Of a DNA stretch of 64,000 nucleotides, positions 14,401-23,556 are shown piece after piece. This DNA is from Aplidium turbinatum (lineage: Eukaryota; Chordata; Ascidiacea; Aplousobranchia; Polyclinidae), in the NCBI GenBank assembly GCA_918807975.1, contig OU964932.1, positions 5,890,001-5,954,000 on the forward strand. Direction: 5' to 3'. Every line of letters starts with the position of its first letter. The first letter of the stretch is position 1. The position numbers and the translations under genes were made by a program. The notes below the pieces were generated by a model. That model had not been told where the DNA came from. It ran no database searches and saw only the letters and a list, made by a program, of their open reading frames with translations.

Positions 14401-17400
14401 TGTGTGGCACCAAGGGTTAACACCTCCGCATGATCCCAGACAAAAATGTAGTGCGGTTTCTCACAAATATTGTGGCAAATCGGACCTTCTTGCTGAAAAC
14501 CAGTGATAGGCAATGCAGCCGGCCCCGTCGCATAAGAAACAGTGTTCCGCAAGTGACATCAGTGACATGCCAGAACTGCGTTACGCCAGTGCGGCTATGC
14601 TGATGAACTGGCGCTGAGACTTCTTTCTGACAAGTAGCCTATTGGCATGTGGTAGAGGAAGCACTCACTGACGCCATCGGCTAAATCGCAGACTATCTGG
14701 GGTTGTAGAGATTAAAATTGAGCCTGGCAAAGACTACCGTTACACCATTTCACTGGTGCAACATGGAATCCACGCGCCAACTGTCAATCTTTCTTGTCTG
14801 GAAACCCTCTACCACACAACCCATGCCTCACTTACCTAGGAGTGAAATTCGATTGGCAATTGACCTATAAATAACACGATGAAGCCCTTCATGCTAAGCT
14901 ATCAGCACGCAAGCAACTTGCTGAGATGCTCAGCTGAAAAATCCTGGGGTGCTAGTACCTCCACACTCCGTACAAGTGCTCTTGCACTTGTTTACAGCAC
15001 CTCCGAATATGCTTCTCCCACTTGATGCCGCAGCGTACACATTAGCAACATTGACACATCCCTCAACACCACTATCACAATAATCACTGGCTTCCTGCTT
15101 CTAACTCCCACTGACTTTCTGCCGGTACTATCAGCCATTGCCCCAGCTAGACTGCATAAGGAAAATCACGCACATAGTATGGTTTTAAGCTGCGTCAAGG
15201 GATGACCACCGCCTCAACCAGCTGGTCTTAAAATCGCACCTCCGAAGGCCCCAGCGCTTTGATATCTCGACGCTGTTTGAAATAGTGAATAGAAAGAAGA
15301 CGTGAGACCAGTTCAATTCACGGTCCTTGCCAATATCAATGCTCCACTAGGAGCAGAACTACCTCGGAAGGAATGAAAAAAGTACAATCGCTTGCGGACT
15401 GGGGTGGACCATTTCAATAGCAATATGCTTCAATGGGCCTTGTCGACTCATCATCTTGTGCAATGTGCAATTTTGTGGATGTGGCTCAGATTTTCAGACT
15501 GCATACTACATTACAATTTGGGTAGAGAGGTAACTCTTTTAAACCATAAACAGACATAACTCAGCAACAACACTACATTTAACATTATAAAAACAAAAAA
15601 CAAAAAGCGAACGTTTTCGGCTAGTCATCGGCTAGTCATCAAATGTTTAGATTTGACCACATTTTCGCTGTGATACTATATGATTCTTTAGCATTTCTTT
15701 TAAAAAAATGTATTTTTCTTATAGGCTTGAAAAGGGCTATATGACTAGCCGAAAACGTTCGCTTTTTGTTTTTTTATAATGTTAAATGCAGTGTTGTTGC
15801 TGAGTTATGTCTGTTTATGGCATACTACATTCTCTACCAATATCCTGTATGCCGACCCAAGGAGATACCGTACATGCAGAGTAGACCCAACAACGCTCGA
15901 TGAACACACAGCCCATTGGCTGCTGCGCCTGAATATAACAACGTGAACTTCAGCGGCCTTAAACGCAAGAAGAAGTTTTATGGTGGATACACGCATGAGA
16001 CATGCAATGGATACACGGAATGCTTGATGACTTCAATTAAATACGTAATTTGGGCCTCATCAGTCATCATTCATTCAATTTACACGTTTTGAAGTTGGGT
16101 GACTTAATCACTTAATATTGATTTTTTTTAAACCATAAACAGATATAACCAAGCAACAACACTACATTTAACATTATAAAAACAAAAACAATAAGCTAAC
16201 GTTTTCGGCTAGTCATACAGCCCTTTTCAAGCCCACAAGAAAAATATTTTTAAAAGAAATACTAAAGAATCTATCACAACAAAATTTTTTTAAAAGTAGG
16301 CCTATTTCTTTTAAAAATATTTTTCTTATGGGCTTGAAAAGGGCTGTATGACTAGCCGAAAACGTTAGCTTATTGTTTTTATTTTTATAATGTTAAATGT
16401 AGTGTTGTTGCTGGGTTATGTCTGTTTATGGTTTAAAAAAGTTACTTTTCTACCCAAATTGTAATGTTGATTTGTCCAAAAAATTAAATCGTTGATTAAA
16501 GTTTTTTTGGAAAACATTCTTTTAAATGCCCTGCTTTCTTTTAAAATTTAGTTTTAATATTTACAGTGTTAACAGTTTACAGCTTTACAGTTTTAATATT
16601 TACAGTAACTGACTTCTTGAGACATCACCTGCGTGCTCCTTTTCATTGGTATAAATGACTACACTGCCCAGTTTCCTTTTTTTTCATTTTTGTATGTTGA
16701 GAGATGACTATATTGGAGTTTAACGCCTATTAGGCAGTAGGCTACTTTACTGTAACAGTGCTAGTAAAACACAACAATCTACTTTTTTACCTTTGTCATC
16801 AACAGTAAGGCCTCCGTCCTTTGTTTTTACTTTTTCTATAAAAGGGTACAGACATCTGGAAATTGATTTTCCATGGACAATTTCCGAGCGAAGAACTTCG
16901 AACGCTTCGTCCAACCTAAAAATATAAATGAAGCGATCTTAGTTGTTACCTACCGGTACCTGAAGTCTGAATAGATCAAAGATGATAACCTATGAGGTGA
17001 CTATGAAAGCCTGAACAAGTTTCTCCAATTATGATAGTTTTTCATTGGTTTTCGAACCACGATTTTAGGTCTACAGTCACTCAGTCAAGCTTGTACCTTT
17101 CTATTCTTGCAGAAAGAATGGAGTCATCATGTTTTATGTGTTGTTTCCGCATCAGCTTCTTAACAATCGCTCGTCTCCGCTTGAAAAGTACATCCAGAGT
17201 ACGTGGAGCTTTTCCAACTGCATGAAAACAGTTTAAGGTTTAGGAATAACAAAACTGTTTCGTTCACATAAATTTTGTCTAAAAGTCCTAATTTGCGAAT
17301 CAGTGAATTCTTGGTCATAAAAATGTTTGATAAAAGTTGTTGGCGTTCACCTTTTATCAATATTGTCAACAAATACAGAAGATTCAGACAATTATTTAAT

Positions 17401-18332
17401 CTTTTCTTGAAGCTTTTAAAATATAGTTCACAATAAATCATGTATTGCCCTAGGCCTACAACATAGTATTTTTTTTAATTTTGACCTTAACAGGCAGATT
17501 CCTCCTTATTGGATTCATCAGAATGTTGTTATTAAATGGAAATTTAGATGATGTAATTCGCACTGGCTGGGATTATACAGCAGCCTACAGCATTACAGCA
17601 AAAATTTTGCATATATATTATTCAATTACTTTGAGCTTTGAGGTTCTAGTACTTGAGGGTACATTGGTTTCTGCTGTTAGAATATGAGTTAGTTTGCAAA
17701 TACAGTATTACAAAACCTAATGAAACATATCTCTTTTGGGAAGTGGTTTTCACAGTCTTTGTATGTTCATGCATGACCTCATTCAAATCATGGTGAAACC
17801 TGAGAAGCTCTTCAAAGATGTTCTTGCATATGAATTTTAGTGCTTAAGTTTTAGTACTTTTTCTTAAATCTGATCATTCATGAACTTCCTTCAAAATTTT
17901 CATTTAAATCATTGCTGTTGGCCTAATCCTATATATTTGGTAAAAAGAGATCTTCTATCTTGTTTGCTCTTTATTTTAGTATGGGCTTGGTTGGCGCAGT
18001 CCTACTTTTCTCACCTCACAGCTAAACTAAGGGGTAACAAAATAAATGGTTTAGGCTATTAGTGTTTTCCTATTAAAATCATAATATAAGCTACTTCATA
18101 ACTTCTATTTACTGACTGTTTTGATGAGGATAGTAGGACCGCATCAAGCTTCTACTAAAATAAGAAACAATACAAGACAGAAGATCTCTCTTTATCATTG
18201 CTAATTACCTTCTTGATACTTCAGTGTTTTCAGTGCATTGTGAAAGTTTTGATGGTCACTTTTCTCTAGTGCAGAAACTTTTTGAGAGCAAGTCAGACAG
18301 TTCACAGACATTCCTTCAGCTGTGACATTCAT
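5483..18332 (-). CDS. PP2D1: PP2D1-like PP2C-family pseudophosphatase, 10 exons
   Basis: Exons on the minus strand: 18332-18209, 17217-17097, 16915-16791, 11793-11415, 10640-10558, 10177-10097, 9555-9385, 9167-8955, 6546-6338, 5701-5483. All junctions are GT-AG and phases agree, giving 574 residues (human PP2D1 is slightly over 600). An in-frame TGA lies 24 bases before the start ATG. Residues 12-31 form a C-x2-C...H-x3-H motif followed by HNALKTLKYQ, as in PP2D1. The PP2C fold starts near residue 124: CFIGLYDGYSGSAAA (D141), VRWSGCSA, GRIFVSNAGN (303-306), FLATTRGLG, FVVIATESVWSLF (390-401) and GSTENVSAAI (557-566). Usual metal-site acidic residues are altered (DG is ES at 396-397; GD is GN at 305-306; DN is EN at 560-561), so it is probably catalytically dead, as proposed for PP2D1. 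Exon 9 could instead read through its donor to a stop at 6320. Introns hold SINEs and a LINE. Confidence 0.9.
5751..5985 (+). repeat. tRNA-derived SINE, family B
   Basis: Begins AAACCAGCTCAGTGGCC, resembling a tRNA A box, and ends after GTAGAGCGGCAACAA in an ATTATTATTGTT tail. A second copy starting with the same words lies at 22151-22680, there split by a MITE. It sits in the last intron of the PP2D1-like gene. Confidence 0.65.
6008..6099. repeat. short cluster of TAGCGACGTCCA words, direct and inverted
   Basis: TAGCGACGTCCA occurs three times (near 6021, 6057 and 6082), with an inverted copy CCACGTCGCTA near 6043. GTTAACTT also recurs. The block lies just after SINE B and could be the remnant of a small foldback element. 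No target duplication found. Confidence 0.4.
6685..7110 (+). repeat. tRNA-derived SINE, family D, split by a hAT MITE
   Basis: The 5' part has an A-box-like GGCGCAACGAATAAGGCG and a B box GGGTTCGACTCCC, then GTTGTTGAAAACACCGCTTACC and GGTGTAATAAATTGGGTGGGCATA. The rest (ATTGCTGCAG onward) resumes after the MITE at 6812-7049. The reverse-strand copy near 51625-51795 is uninterrupted at this point, which confirms the split. 3' limit approximate. Confidence 0.65.
6812..7049. mobile_element. hAT-type MITE, 238 bp
   Basis: Terminal inverted repeats CAGGGCCGGATTTAG at the left and CTAAATCCGGGCCTG at the right, flanked by an exact 8-bp duplication TGGGCATA (6804-6811 and 7050-7057). The 8-bp duplication and CAGGG-type ends are typical of the hAT superfamily. 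The interior is G-rich with no coding. It is inserted in SINE D. Confidence 0.85.
8100..8400 (+). pseudogene. degraded 3' end of a non-LTR retrotransposon
   Basis: One frame gives FRWKGHIVPG near 8130, and a second frame near 8303-8370 gives WKRLASDRPTWRRKV. This pair (FxWxGHxxR..., then LAxDRPxWR) is the usual tail of many LINE reverse transcriptase proteins. The two parts are in different frames and stops lie between them, so it is a decayed relic. It lies in the PP2D1 intron between exons 8 and 9. Confidence 0.5.
8835..8894. repeat. perfect 60-bp palindrome of a foldback family
   Basis: Two 30-bp arms meet at CGTCTGCAGACG without a loop; each arm contains TTTACATTGATTCAACG. Imperfect pairing continues outward (ACCGACAGCAAAAC against GTTTACTGTCTGGGT). 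A degenerate relative with the same core words is at 18716-18767. Confidence 0.8.
9635..9900 (-). repeat. tRNA-derived SINE, family A, reverse copy
   Basis: Read on the minus strand it has a tRNA-like head (A box TAGCTCAGTGGTTACGCG, B box GGTTCGACTCTC), a body with TGCGCTTAAGCAACGC and GGAATAATTTCCCGGCAAC, and a tail with TCAGTCCGAGGATAAAGAT. Other copies: 10823-11140, 27052-27355 and 61142-61482. It lies in the intron between exons 6 and 7 of PP2D1. Confidence 0.8.
10823..11140 (+). repeat. tRNA-derived SINE, family A
   Basis: A box TAGCTCAGTTGGTTAGCG and B box GGTTCGACTCT show RNA polymerase III promoter structure derived from a tRNA. The body matches the other family A copies, ending GTCCGAGGATAAAGATTC and an AACCAACCAATC-type tail. 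The arm GTGAACGAAGAAGCTTCACG is self-complementary. It is in the intron between exons 4 and 5 of PP2D1. Confidence 0.8.
12560..15960 (+). mobile_element. Jockey-type non-LTR retrotransposon (LINE), decayed
   Basis: Sense on the plus strand, inside PP2D1 intron 3 and antisense to that gene. The APE endonuclease begins near 12735 (LLQLNVEGL, LLQETH, YAGDFNSH, NPDLAF). Reverse transcriptase runs from 13842 with GPDNILPEYLK, DPKSYRPISLL and EQAGFRHGR, then, after a frame change at about 14315, LILVDLIVAYDTVWHQGLT and GYADELALRLL (14592-14624; the catalytic YADD reads YADE). Stops and frame shifts after 13728 and 14313 show it is dead. A 307-bp foldback element interrupts its 3' part at 15513-15819. 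I infer the Jockey/I group from motif spelling. Ends approximate. Confidence 0.8.
15513..15819 (+). mobile_element. foldback element copy 1 with 12-bp duplication
   Basis: Arms CCATAAACAGACATAACTCA and its complement surround AGCGAACGTTTTCGGCTAGT and its complement. The left side carries an extra ACAATTTGGGTAGAGAGG that the right side lacks. Exact 12-bp flanking repeats GCATACTACATT lie at 15501-15512 and 15820-15831. It is inserted in the LINE. No coding. Confidence 0.75.
16125..16461 (-). mobile_element. foldback element copy 2, opposite orientation
   Basis: Same arms as copy 1, but the long tail is now on the right (CTACCCAAATTG), so this is the same element reversed. Flanks are TAATATTGATTT (16113-16124) and TAATGTTGATTT (16462-16473), a 12-bp duplication with one mismatch. 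Lies in PP2D1 intron 3 beyond the LINE. Confidence 0.7.
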
Positions 18333-18715
18333 ATCTGACTGACTGTATGACCAATGTCACAAAAAACAAGATCCTATGCTATGGGTCTAATCAAAACAAA
18401 TGCAAGTCATGAGCAAGGCGTTACAACGAAATTGAATGGTTACTTTACAACACATGCCAACTAAACAAAGCAACATGAAATAAAAAAATACTAATTAAAT
18501 GTGACGCCATTCATTTATTTATTGAGATAAAAAGATTCGTTTGTGAACAGCAAGTAATTGCTAGCAAGTTATAATTTCTTACAAAGCTGTATTATATATA
18601 TAAATCTCTTTTGCATTCAATTGACGATGATGTGATTGAAATAGATTATACATATGGCTTTAAAAAATCTCGATTATTTCACTACTAGGCAATGCTTTTT
18701 TAGCTAGTAAAATCT

Positions 18716-18767
18716 GTCCTTTTTACATTAACTTGATGTTTGTAGATGTTGAATTAATGTAAACAGG
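18716..18767. repeat. degenerate copy of the 8835 palindrome
   Basis: TTTTTACATTAACTTGATG and GATGTTGAATTAATGTAAA form an imperfect hairpin with the same words as 8835-8894. It lies between PP2D1 exon 1 and the end of SPMIP8. Confidence 0.5.
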
Positions 18768-19199
18768 ATCAATTTTGTTAGCTGAGTAGAAAACGTCATA
18801 TTGCATTGATTAGTTTGTTTTATTTCTGACCATTAGTCTACAACGATTTCTAATCATCATTTGTCACAAACCAGTTAGGCAATAGGCAACTTCATGGACG
18901 TTTGTTCTTAATGATAATTTTGTTTCATTGACAGAAGTCAGATTGTTGCATGCTTGAAGTTATCTTACTTCAAGTCTAATAGACAAAAGGTTCATACTCT
19001 TATATTATGTAGGCTATGGCATGAACGGCAGATACTTGCAAGACAGTGAAAACATTGTTCAATAATGTAACTACAACTACAAAGTAAAATGCTAATAATC
19101 TCAATGAAACTTAAACAGTTTCTTATAAATAAGCATGAAATGCTGCATTGTTCTATAAATCATATATTGTTGAAACAGTAAAAGACGTTTTTTCACAGT

Positions 19200-19832
19200 T
19201 TATCTCCAAGATTCGTGAGTAATGTTTCTACTATACTGAGGGTATGTGTCCCGGTAACGACCATAAACATTTGCTGGAGTAGGTCTCTGGCCATATTGAT
19301 CCAGCTTTGGTTCTTGCTGCAAAGTATAACGCCATGACTGAGTGATTTCTGGCTTAAGATAGCGCACAGAATAGCCACTGAAGTGGAAGTACTTTGGGTC
19401 ATATTTGGGAAGCCGAAACTCTCCAGCAGAGGATATAAATCTTGACCAATCTTCTTTGGAGATGCTGAGCATGTAACGATTACTTGAAGGGATAGTGTGA
19501 GTGACACCCTGTGGGTAATTTGGAACAGTTTTCTGTAAAGAACGGCCAGTAGTAGTGATTTTTGCTCCGGCCAGTGGCTTTTCAGGTTTCTTAAATAAGC
19601 TGCTAGTTGCATTTTGAAAGTCTCTTGGGCCACATGTAGTAGTGGTTCTGCAATGCTCATCTGGCAGTTTGTTGCATACTGTATGCATATCCATGCGCCG
19701 CAATGTTGGCAAACGTGGATGATATATGCCTTCTTTTACTGCTGCCAACATCACCCTTCGAAAAGGTGGGTAGTTGTAATCATGATTATATTGCAAATGT
19801 GCATTTGGATGTGGTTTGATTGAAGAATCCAT
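19200..19832 (-). CDS. SPMIP8: sperm microtubule inner protein 8 (TEPP) orthologue
   Basis: A single exon of 210 residues. Shared landmarks with vertebrate TEPP/SPMIP8 as I remember it: YHPRLPTLRRMDMHTV (human has LPTLRHMDMDTV), LPDEHC, EDWSRFISSAGEFRLP, SGYSVRYLKPEITQSWRY and LDQYGQRP. Length is about that of the human protein. The family is a luminal component of sperm axoneme doublet microtubules. No signal peptide or membrane segment. The start is the first ATG of the ORF (MDSSIKPHPNAH). The stop lies about 870 bases upstream of the PP2D1 start on the same strand, so the two sperm-type genes are arranged head to tail. Intact, with no sign of decay. Confidence 0.9.
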   Translation of the reverse strand: MDSSIKPHPNAHLQYNHDYNYPPFRRVMLAAVKEGIYHPRLPTLRRMDMHTVCNKLPDEHCRTTTTCGPRDFQNATSSLFKKPEKPLAGAKITTTGRSLQKTVPNYPQGVTHTIPSSNRYMLSISKEDWSRFISSAGEFRLPKYDPKYFHFSGYSVRYLKPEITQSWRYTLQQEPKLDQYGQRPTPANVYGRYRDTYPQYSRNITHESWR

Positions 19833-21635
19833 AACAGAGTTTGGATTATTACAAAAACAAGGCCTTAAACTATGAAATTAAAGAGTTAATAAATATATTA
19901 CTTCATGCTAAAAAACTGTTATAAGAGCCTAACTTAGCTAATTCTTTTCCTTTAACAATTTATTCGAGTTTCCTCTAAGCATCAAAAGGTAGAATACCTT
20001 AGGCTAGATGTGGCTACTTTTTCAAAACGTAGCTAGGCTATGCATATTTCTCACACTAGTGCTGACAGATAAGGAATTCTACACTAAATTTACAAAAATT
20101 TGAAGCTGTTGAAGACAAAAATTTGTGAGATGGGAAATTTTGAAGTCCTGAGTAGGGAACTAATCCCAACTCAGCCAACATCTGTCATAAAGCAATGCTT
20201 TTTGATTGTAACCATGACAACCAGTGTACAAAAATAGCTGGCCTACTTAATTTTTTCAAAAACGATTCAATTCAATTTATTTTTCATTGCTGGCGCAAAT
20301 ATGTAGAGAACGGTAGAGTAAACACACGATTTCGAGAAGCTTTAAAACTTACTATGATAAGAATACTATTTAACCAAGATAAAACTTTTGCAAGACAAAA
20401 GCCACATATTTGTTTGACTCAAATTGTCTTAACCTTTAGGTTAAATTCAGTTTAGCAATTCATCATAATTTCTGAGCAACTTGAACCAACACTGTATTAT
20501 AATCACTGATCCCATTAAGATTTACATGTACCAAAAACATTATTGTAAATTAGCTTCACACACCAACTATCTACGGGTACTGCTAAATGTAAACCAAAAA
20601 AGCTGCAGTGGCCAATTTGTTACAAACTATGTAAAGCCTACTGATTCATCATCAGCAACTAGCCTACCCATAAATCAATAAAAGTAGGCTACTCTAACAT
20701 AGTTGCAAAACTTTTAAAATGATTTAAATTACTTAGCCGACAGAAAAAAATCACTTTCTATCTTAAAACGCCAAAACAACAAGACCAGTGAAAATTGGGA
20801 TTAAATCCAATTACGGTATGGCCTAGGCGTAATAGTTCTATGGATAGGAGCTATAGCCTAACTGGTCACACAGTATGCTAGGTCGTATTACCCTGATTGT
20901 TTTGTCAGCTATTTAATGTTTAAAACGATATGCTTTGAGTAAAAACAATGAATATGCCATTTGAGAAGGCAATTTTTGCAAAAATCCTAAACCCAAAACA
21001 ATGAACATAAGTAGGCTATAGGCTACTGAAACAAAAGTTTCAACAACAAAAGGTTACCCAAGGCGTCATAGCAACGGATATAGAGCGCCACCTGGAGAGA
21101 AAGAAACCATTGTAGGGGCCCGTGATGAAGTCAAGTCAATTTTATTTTGTTTTAACAGCGTCATATTTTAACAAACAAGCAGAGTAAATGTAATTGTCAA
21201 AACAATGCATTGTACAACTGTTGGTTAGATTATGGCGCAATTAGGATGGTAGCGAAAGACCATAAGCACTGCTTATGATTGTTTTTTTCCTAGGCTATAA
21301 TATTTGTTTTTCTCCTAGACTATAATATTTGCGTTTCTTAAAAAACTCATGTGTTGTGATCAAAAATAATTGATAAATCATTTTATCCTCAATAACCCAA
21401 CCGCAGCTTTTACCAGGATTCTGTTCAATGGCGATTGATGGCTTTCAATTTTCTCCGTTTTAGCAAAACGTTACATTATGACGTCAAGTCGGTGATTTCA
21501 TCAACAATAACTTTTAAGAAATAGGATCAGCTTCAAGTTGCTGTGAAATAACAACTATTCAATATCTCCGCAATTCACCTCTATGACGAAATCTTAACAT
21601 TAGTTCACCCTTGTCGCAAGCATATTGTCATCAAA
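19833..21635. other. SPMIP8 upstream region, no gene seen
   Basis: AT-rich, with ORFs of at most 86 codons and no recognisable domain (for example 20195-20455 and 20481-20681). It probably holds the SPMIP8 promoter. A short more GC-rich patch at 21050-21120 contains factor-like motifs, listed separately. Confidence 0.5.
21063..21096. promoter_or_regulatory. RFX half-site-like and CTCF-core-like motifs
   Basis: GTCATAGCAAC (21065-21075) resembles half of an RFX X-box. AGCGCCACCTGG (21084-21095) matches the core of the bilaterian CTCF motif in reverse (CCAGGTGGCGCT). They lie 1.2 kb upstream of SPMIP8, a ciliary gene of the type RFX factors often control. Motif resemblance only. Confidence 0.25.
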
Positions 21636-21950
21636 AGGCCGAGTGGTTAGCGCGTTGAGCTCGCAGTCGAGAGCCTGCATGTTCGACTCCAGCCACCCGC
21701 ACTGCTGTTGTTTCTCTGGGCAAGAAACTTCACGATAATTGCCTCTACTCAGTGATCGATTTCGAGTAATGGGTATTGGGTAGCACCAAATTTAAGTCAT
21801 AAATAGAGTAGACAACCGGAAACAGACATTGCCGTCGGCTGCAGCGTGGGTCAGGTGTACGTCGGAAGGCGTACACCGATGCATAGCGCTCAAGTCCGCT
21901 TTCCTGCAATGCAGGATAAAGATAAACAAACAAACAAAAACGAAATATTA
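21636..21950 (+). repeat. tRNA-derived SINE, family C
   Basis: The head GGCCGAGTGGTTAGCGCG resembles a tRNA-Leu/Ser A box and GTTCGACTCC a B box. The body contains GTGTACGTCGGAAGGCGTAC and ends GATAAAGATAAACAAACAAAC, a simple-repeat tail. Only one copy seen in the window. Confidence 0.6.
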
Positions 21951-22150
21951 TTCATTTTTGTTAAAGATCCTTCTTCGTTACACTTTGCAGCAATATTTAT
22001 TGAAACTCTTGATCAAGACTTATGTAGCCAAAAAGAATTTGTCTACGCTTAAAGCTCCTTGATTTTTTTCGGACATTTTTTTTTTTTTTCAATCTATATT
22101 TTATAAATGCAAACAGCCTCCCTCACCACATTTAGGTTTATTCAGACAAC

Positions 22151-22680
22151 AAACCAGCTCAGTGGCCGAGAAGTTTCGCGTTCGGCTTTCGTGCCAGTCG
22201 ATCGGTTCCAGATCAGGTCATACCAAAGACTATAAAAAAGCAGGCCTACCGATTATGTTCTTAGGGAACGTTTAAATATTACGTAACGCCTTCGAGGGGG
22301 GGTTTATGCAAAGCGTTACGTTAGCGTCACATCGGGGGGGAGGGGGTTCAAACAAAACGTTACATAACGCTTTCGAGTACGGAATGGTAGTTTTTTGTGC
22401 TGAATTCGTAGTGAAAAAGCGTTACATGGGGGAGGGGGGGATTGAAAAAAGCGTTACGTTGGCGTTACATGGGGGAGGGGGGGGTCAAAAATTCGGAAAA
22501 AAAGCGTTACGTAATATTTGAACGTTCCCTTAATTGAATAACGCAGTGAGAATAAGTCCGGTAATAATACGATGACGTCGTAAATAAGATACAAAATTAA
22601 AAAAGGGCCATTACTCTAAAAAAACACCTTAGCAGACTGTTGTAGAGCGGCAATAATAAAACCATAAAATTACTATTATT
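22151..22680 (+). repeat. tRNA-derived SINE, family B, split by a MITE
   Basis: AAACCAGCTCAGTGGCC as in the 5751 copy, then CATACCAAAGACTATAAAA. After the MITE at 22264-22529 it continues with AATAAGTCCGGTAATAATACG, ACCTTAGCAG and GTAGAGCGGCAATAA, in the same order as the unsplit copy. Confidence 0.65.
22264..22529. mobile_element. MITE with GGGAACGTT ends, copy 1
   Basis: Left end GGGAACGTTTAAATATTACG, right end CGTAATATTTGAACGTTCCC, 266 bp, flanked by TTA on both sides (22261-22263, 22530-22532). The inside is built of AAGCGTTACG and CATGGGGGAGGGGGG words. The 3-bp TTA duplication would fit the PIF/Harbinger group; that assignment is inference. Second copy at 33361-33637. Confidence 0.75.
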
Positions 22681-23161
22681 CTCACGACTATTAGCTCCTA
22701 AAGAGAGTCAAACGAAAAAAATGCAGCTCCGTGCTGTGGAAAACTTTCTCCTCGCAATAGCCTACTGTAAATCAAAAAAATAAATTAGCTAACTAGATTC
22801 TAGACCTCAGCTGAAATGTAGGGGAAGGTGGGGTTAGTTGAGTTATGTTTCAGATTTTTCCTTATAATTTTTTACCTATTGTAGATACACTTATCAAAGT
22901 CTAAGTGAAACAAAGGTAACGAAGTATGCTTGCTACTACCCATTTATTAAAATGCTATCTCACGTTTAATTGTCATTTTTATTACCTTGAACACAGAGCA
23001 CCGTTTGACTCAACTAACCCCGCATGCAGGGTTAGTTGAGTCAGTGGGTGGGGTTAGTTGAGGCGCAATGGCATTCATGAGATGCATAACTTTTTGGGGC
23101 TATGGGGCACCGTCCCCATCTGGCACCTCTGATCTATGCCATCAATGAACGTTTATTGTAT

Positions 23162-23556
23162 CCAGAAGTGGGGAATAACCTATAGGCCACAAGAAATATT
23201 AAAAATACCAGGCGGGCCACATGGCTCCTCCAAATTCGCCCGTTTCCACAAACTTTTCATAAAAAAAGAGTTTTCACAGCAACCAGTCACAAATTTTCTT
23301 CGAATTTGCCCGACTTCATGCCATTTCTCTAAAAAAATTTAAAAAAAGGTCTTCACCGCAACCAGGCCCAAATTTCTCTCGATTTCGCCCGACTTCATGC
23401 CATTTCTCTAAAAAAAAGGTCTTCATATCGCCCAGACCCAAATTTCACACGTATTATCGAAAGTGACATGAAATCTAATACTTTTCATGCTCCCACAGGC
23501 CACATTATATTGCTTTGCGAACCACATTTGGCCCGCCGGCCGTAAGTTCCCTACCC
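23162..23556. mobile_element. probable hAT MITE nested in the pogo-like element
   Basis: The right end, read in reverse, is AGGGGTAGGGAACTTACGG then CCGGCGGGCC; the left end CAGAAGTGGGGAATAACC then ATAGGCCAC is a diverged match. Flanks ATTGTATC and AATTAATC agree only partly, so the duplication is uncertain. Confidence 0.4.
23255..23455. repeat. short tandem repeat, about 75-bp unit, near three copies
   Basis: The words GCCCGACTTCATGCCATTTC, AGGTCTTCA and CCAAATTTC repeat in order two to three times. It lies inside the nested MITE. Confidence 0.6.

Noticed and set aside
21636-21705. Possible tRNA-Leu/Ser gene
   Set aside because: A and B boxes are present, but the arms do not fold into a complete tRNA and a SINE body follows.
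22306-22521. Gly-rich 71-codon ORF
   Set aside because: Entirely inside the GGGAACGTT MITE; the translation is of GGGGGAGG repeats.
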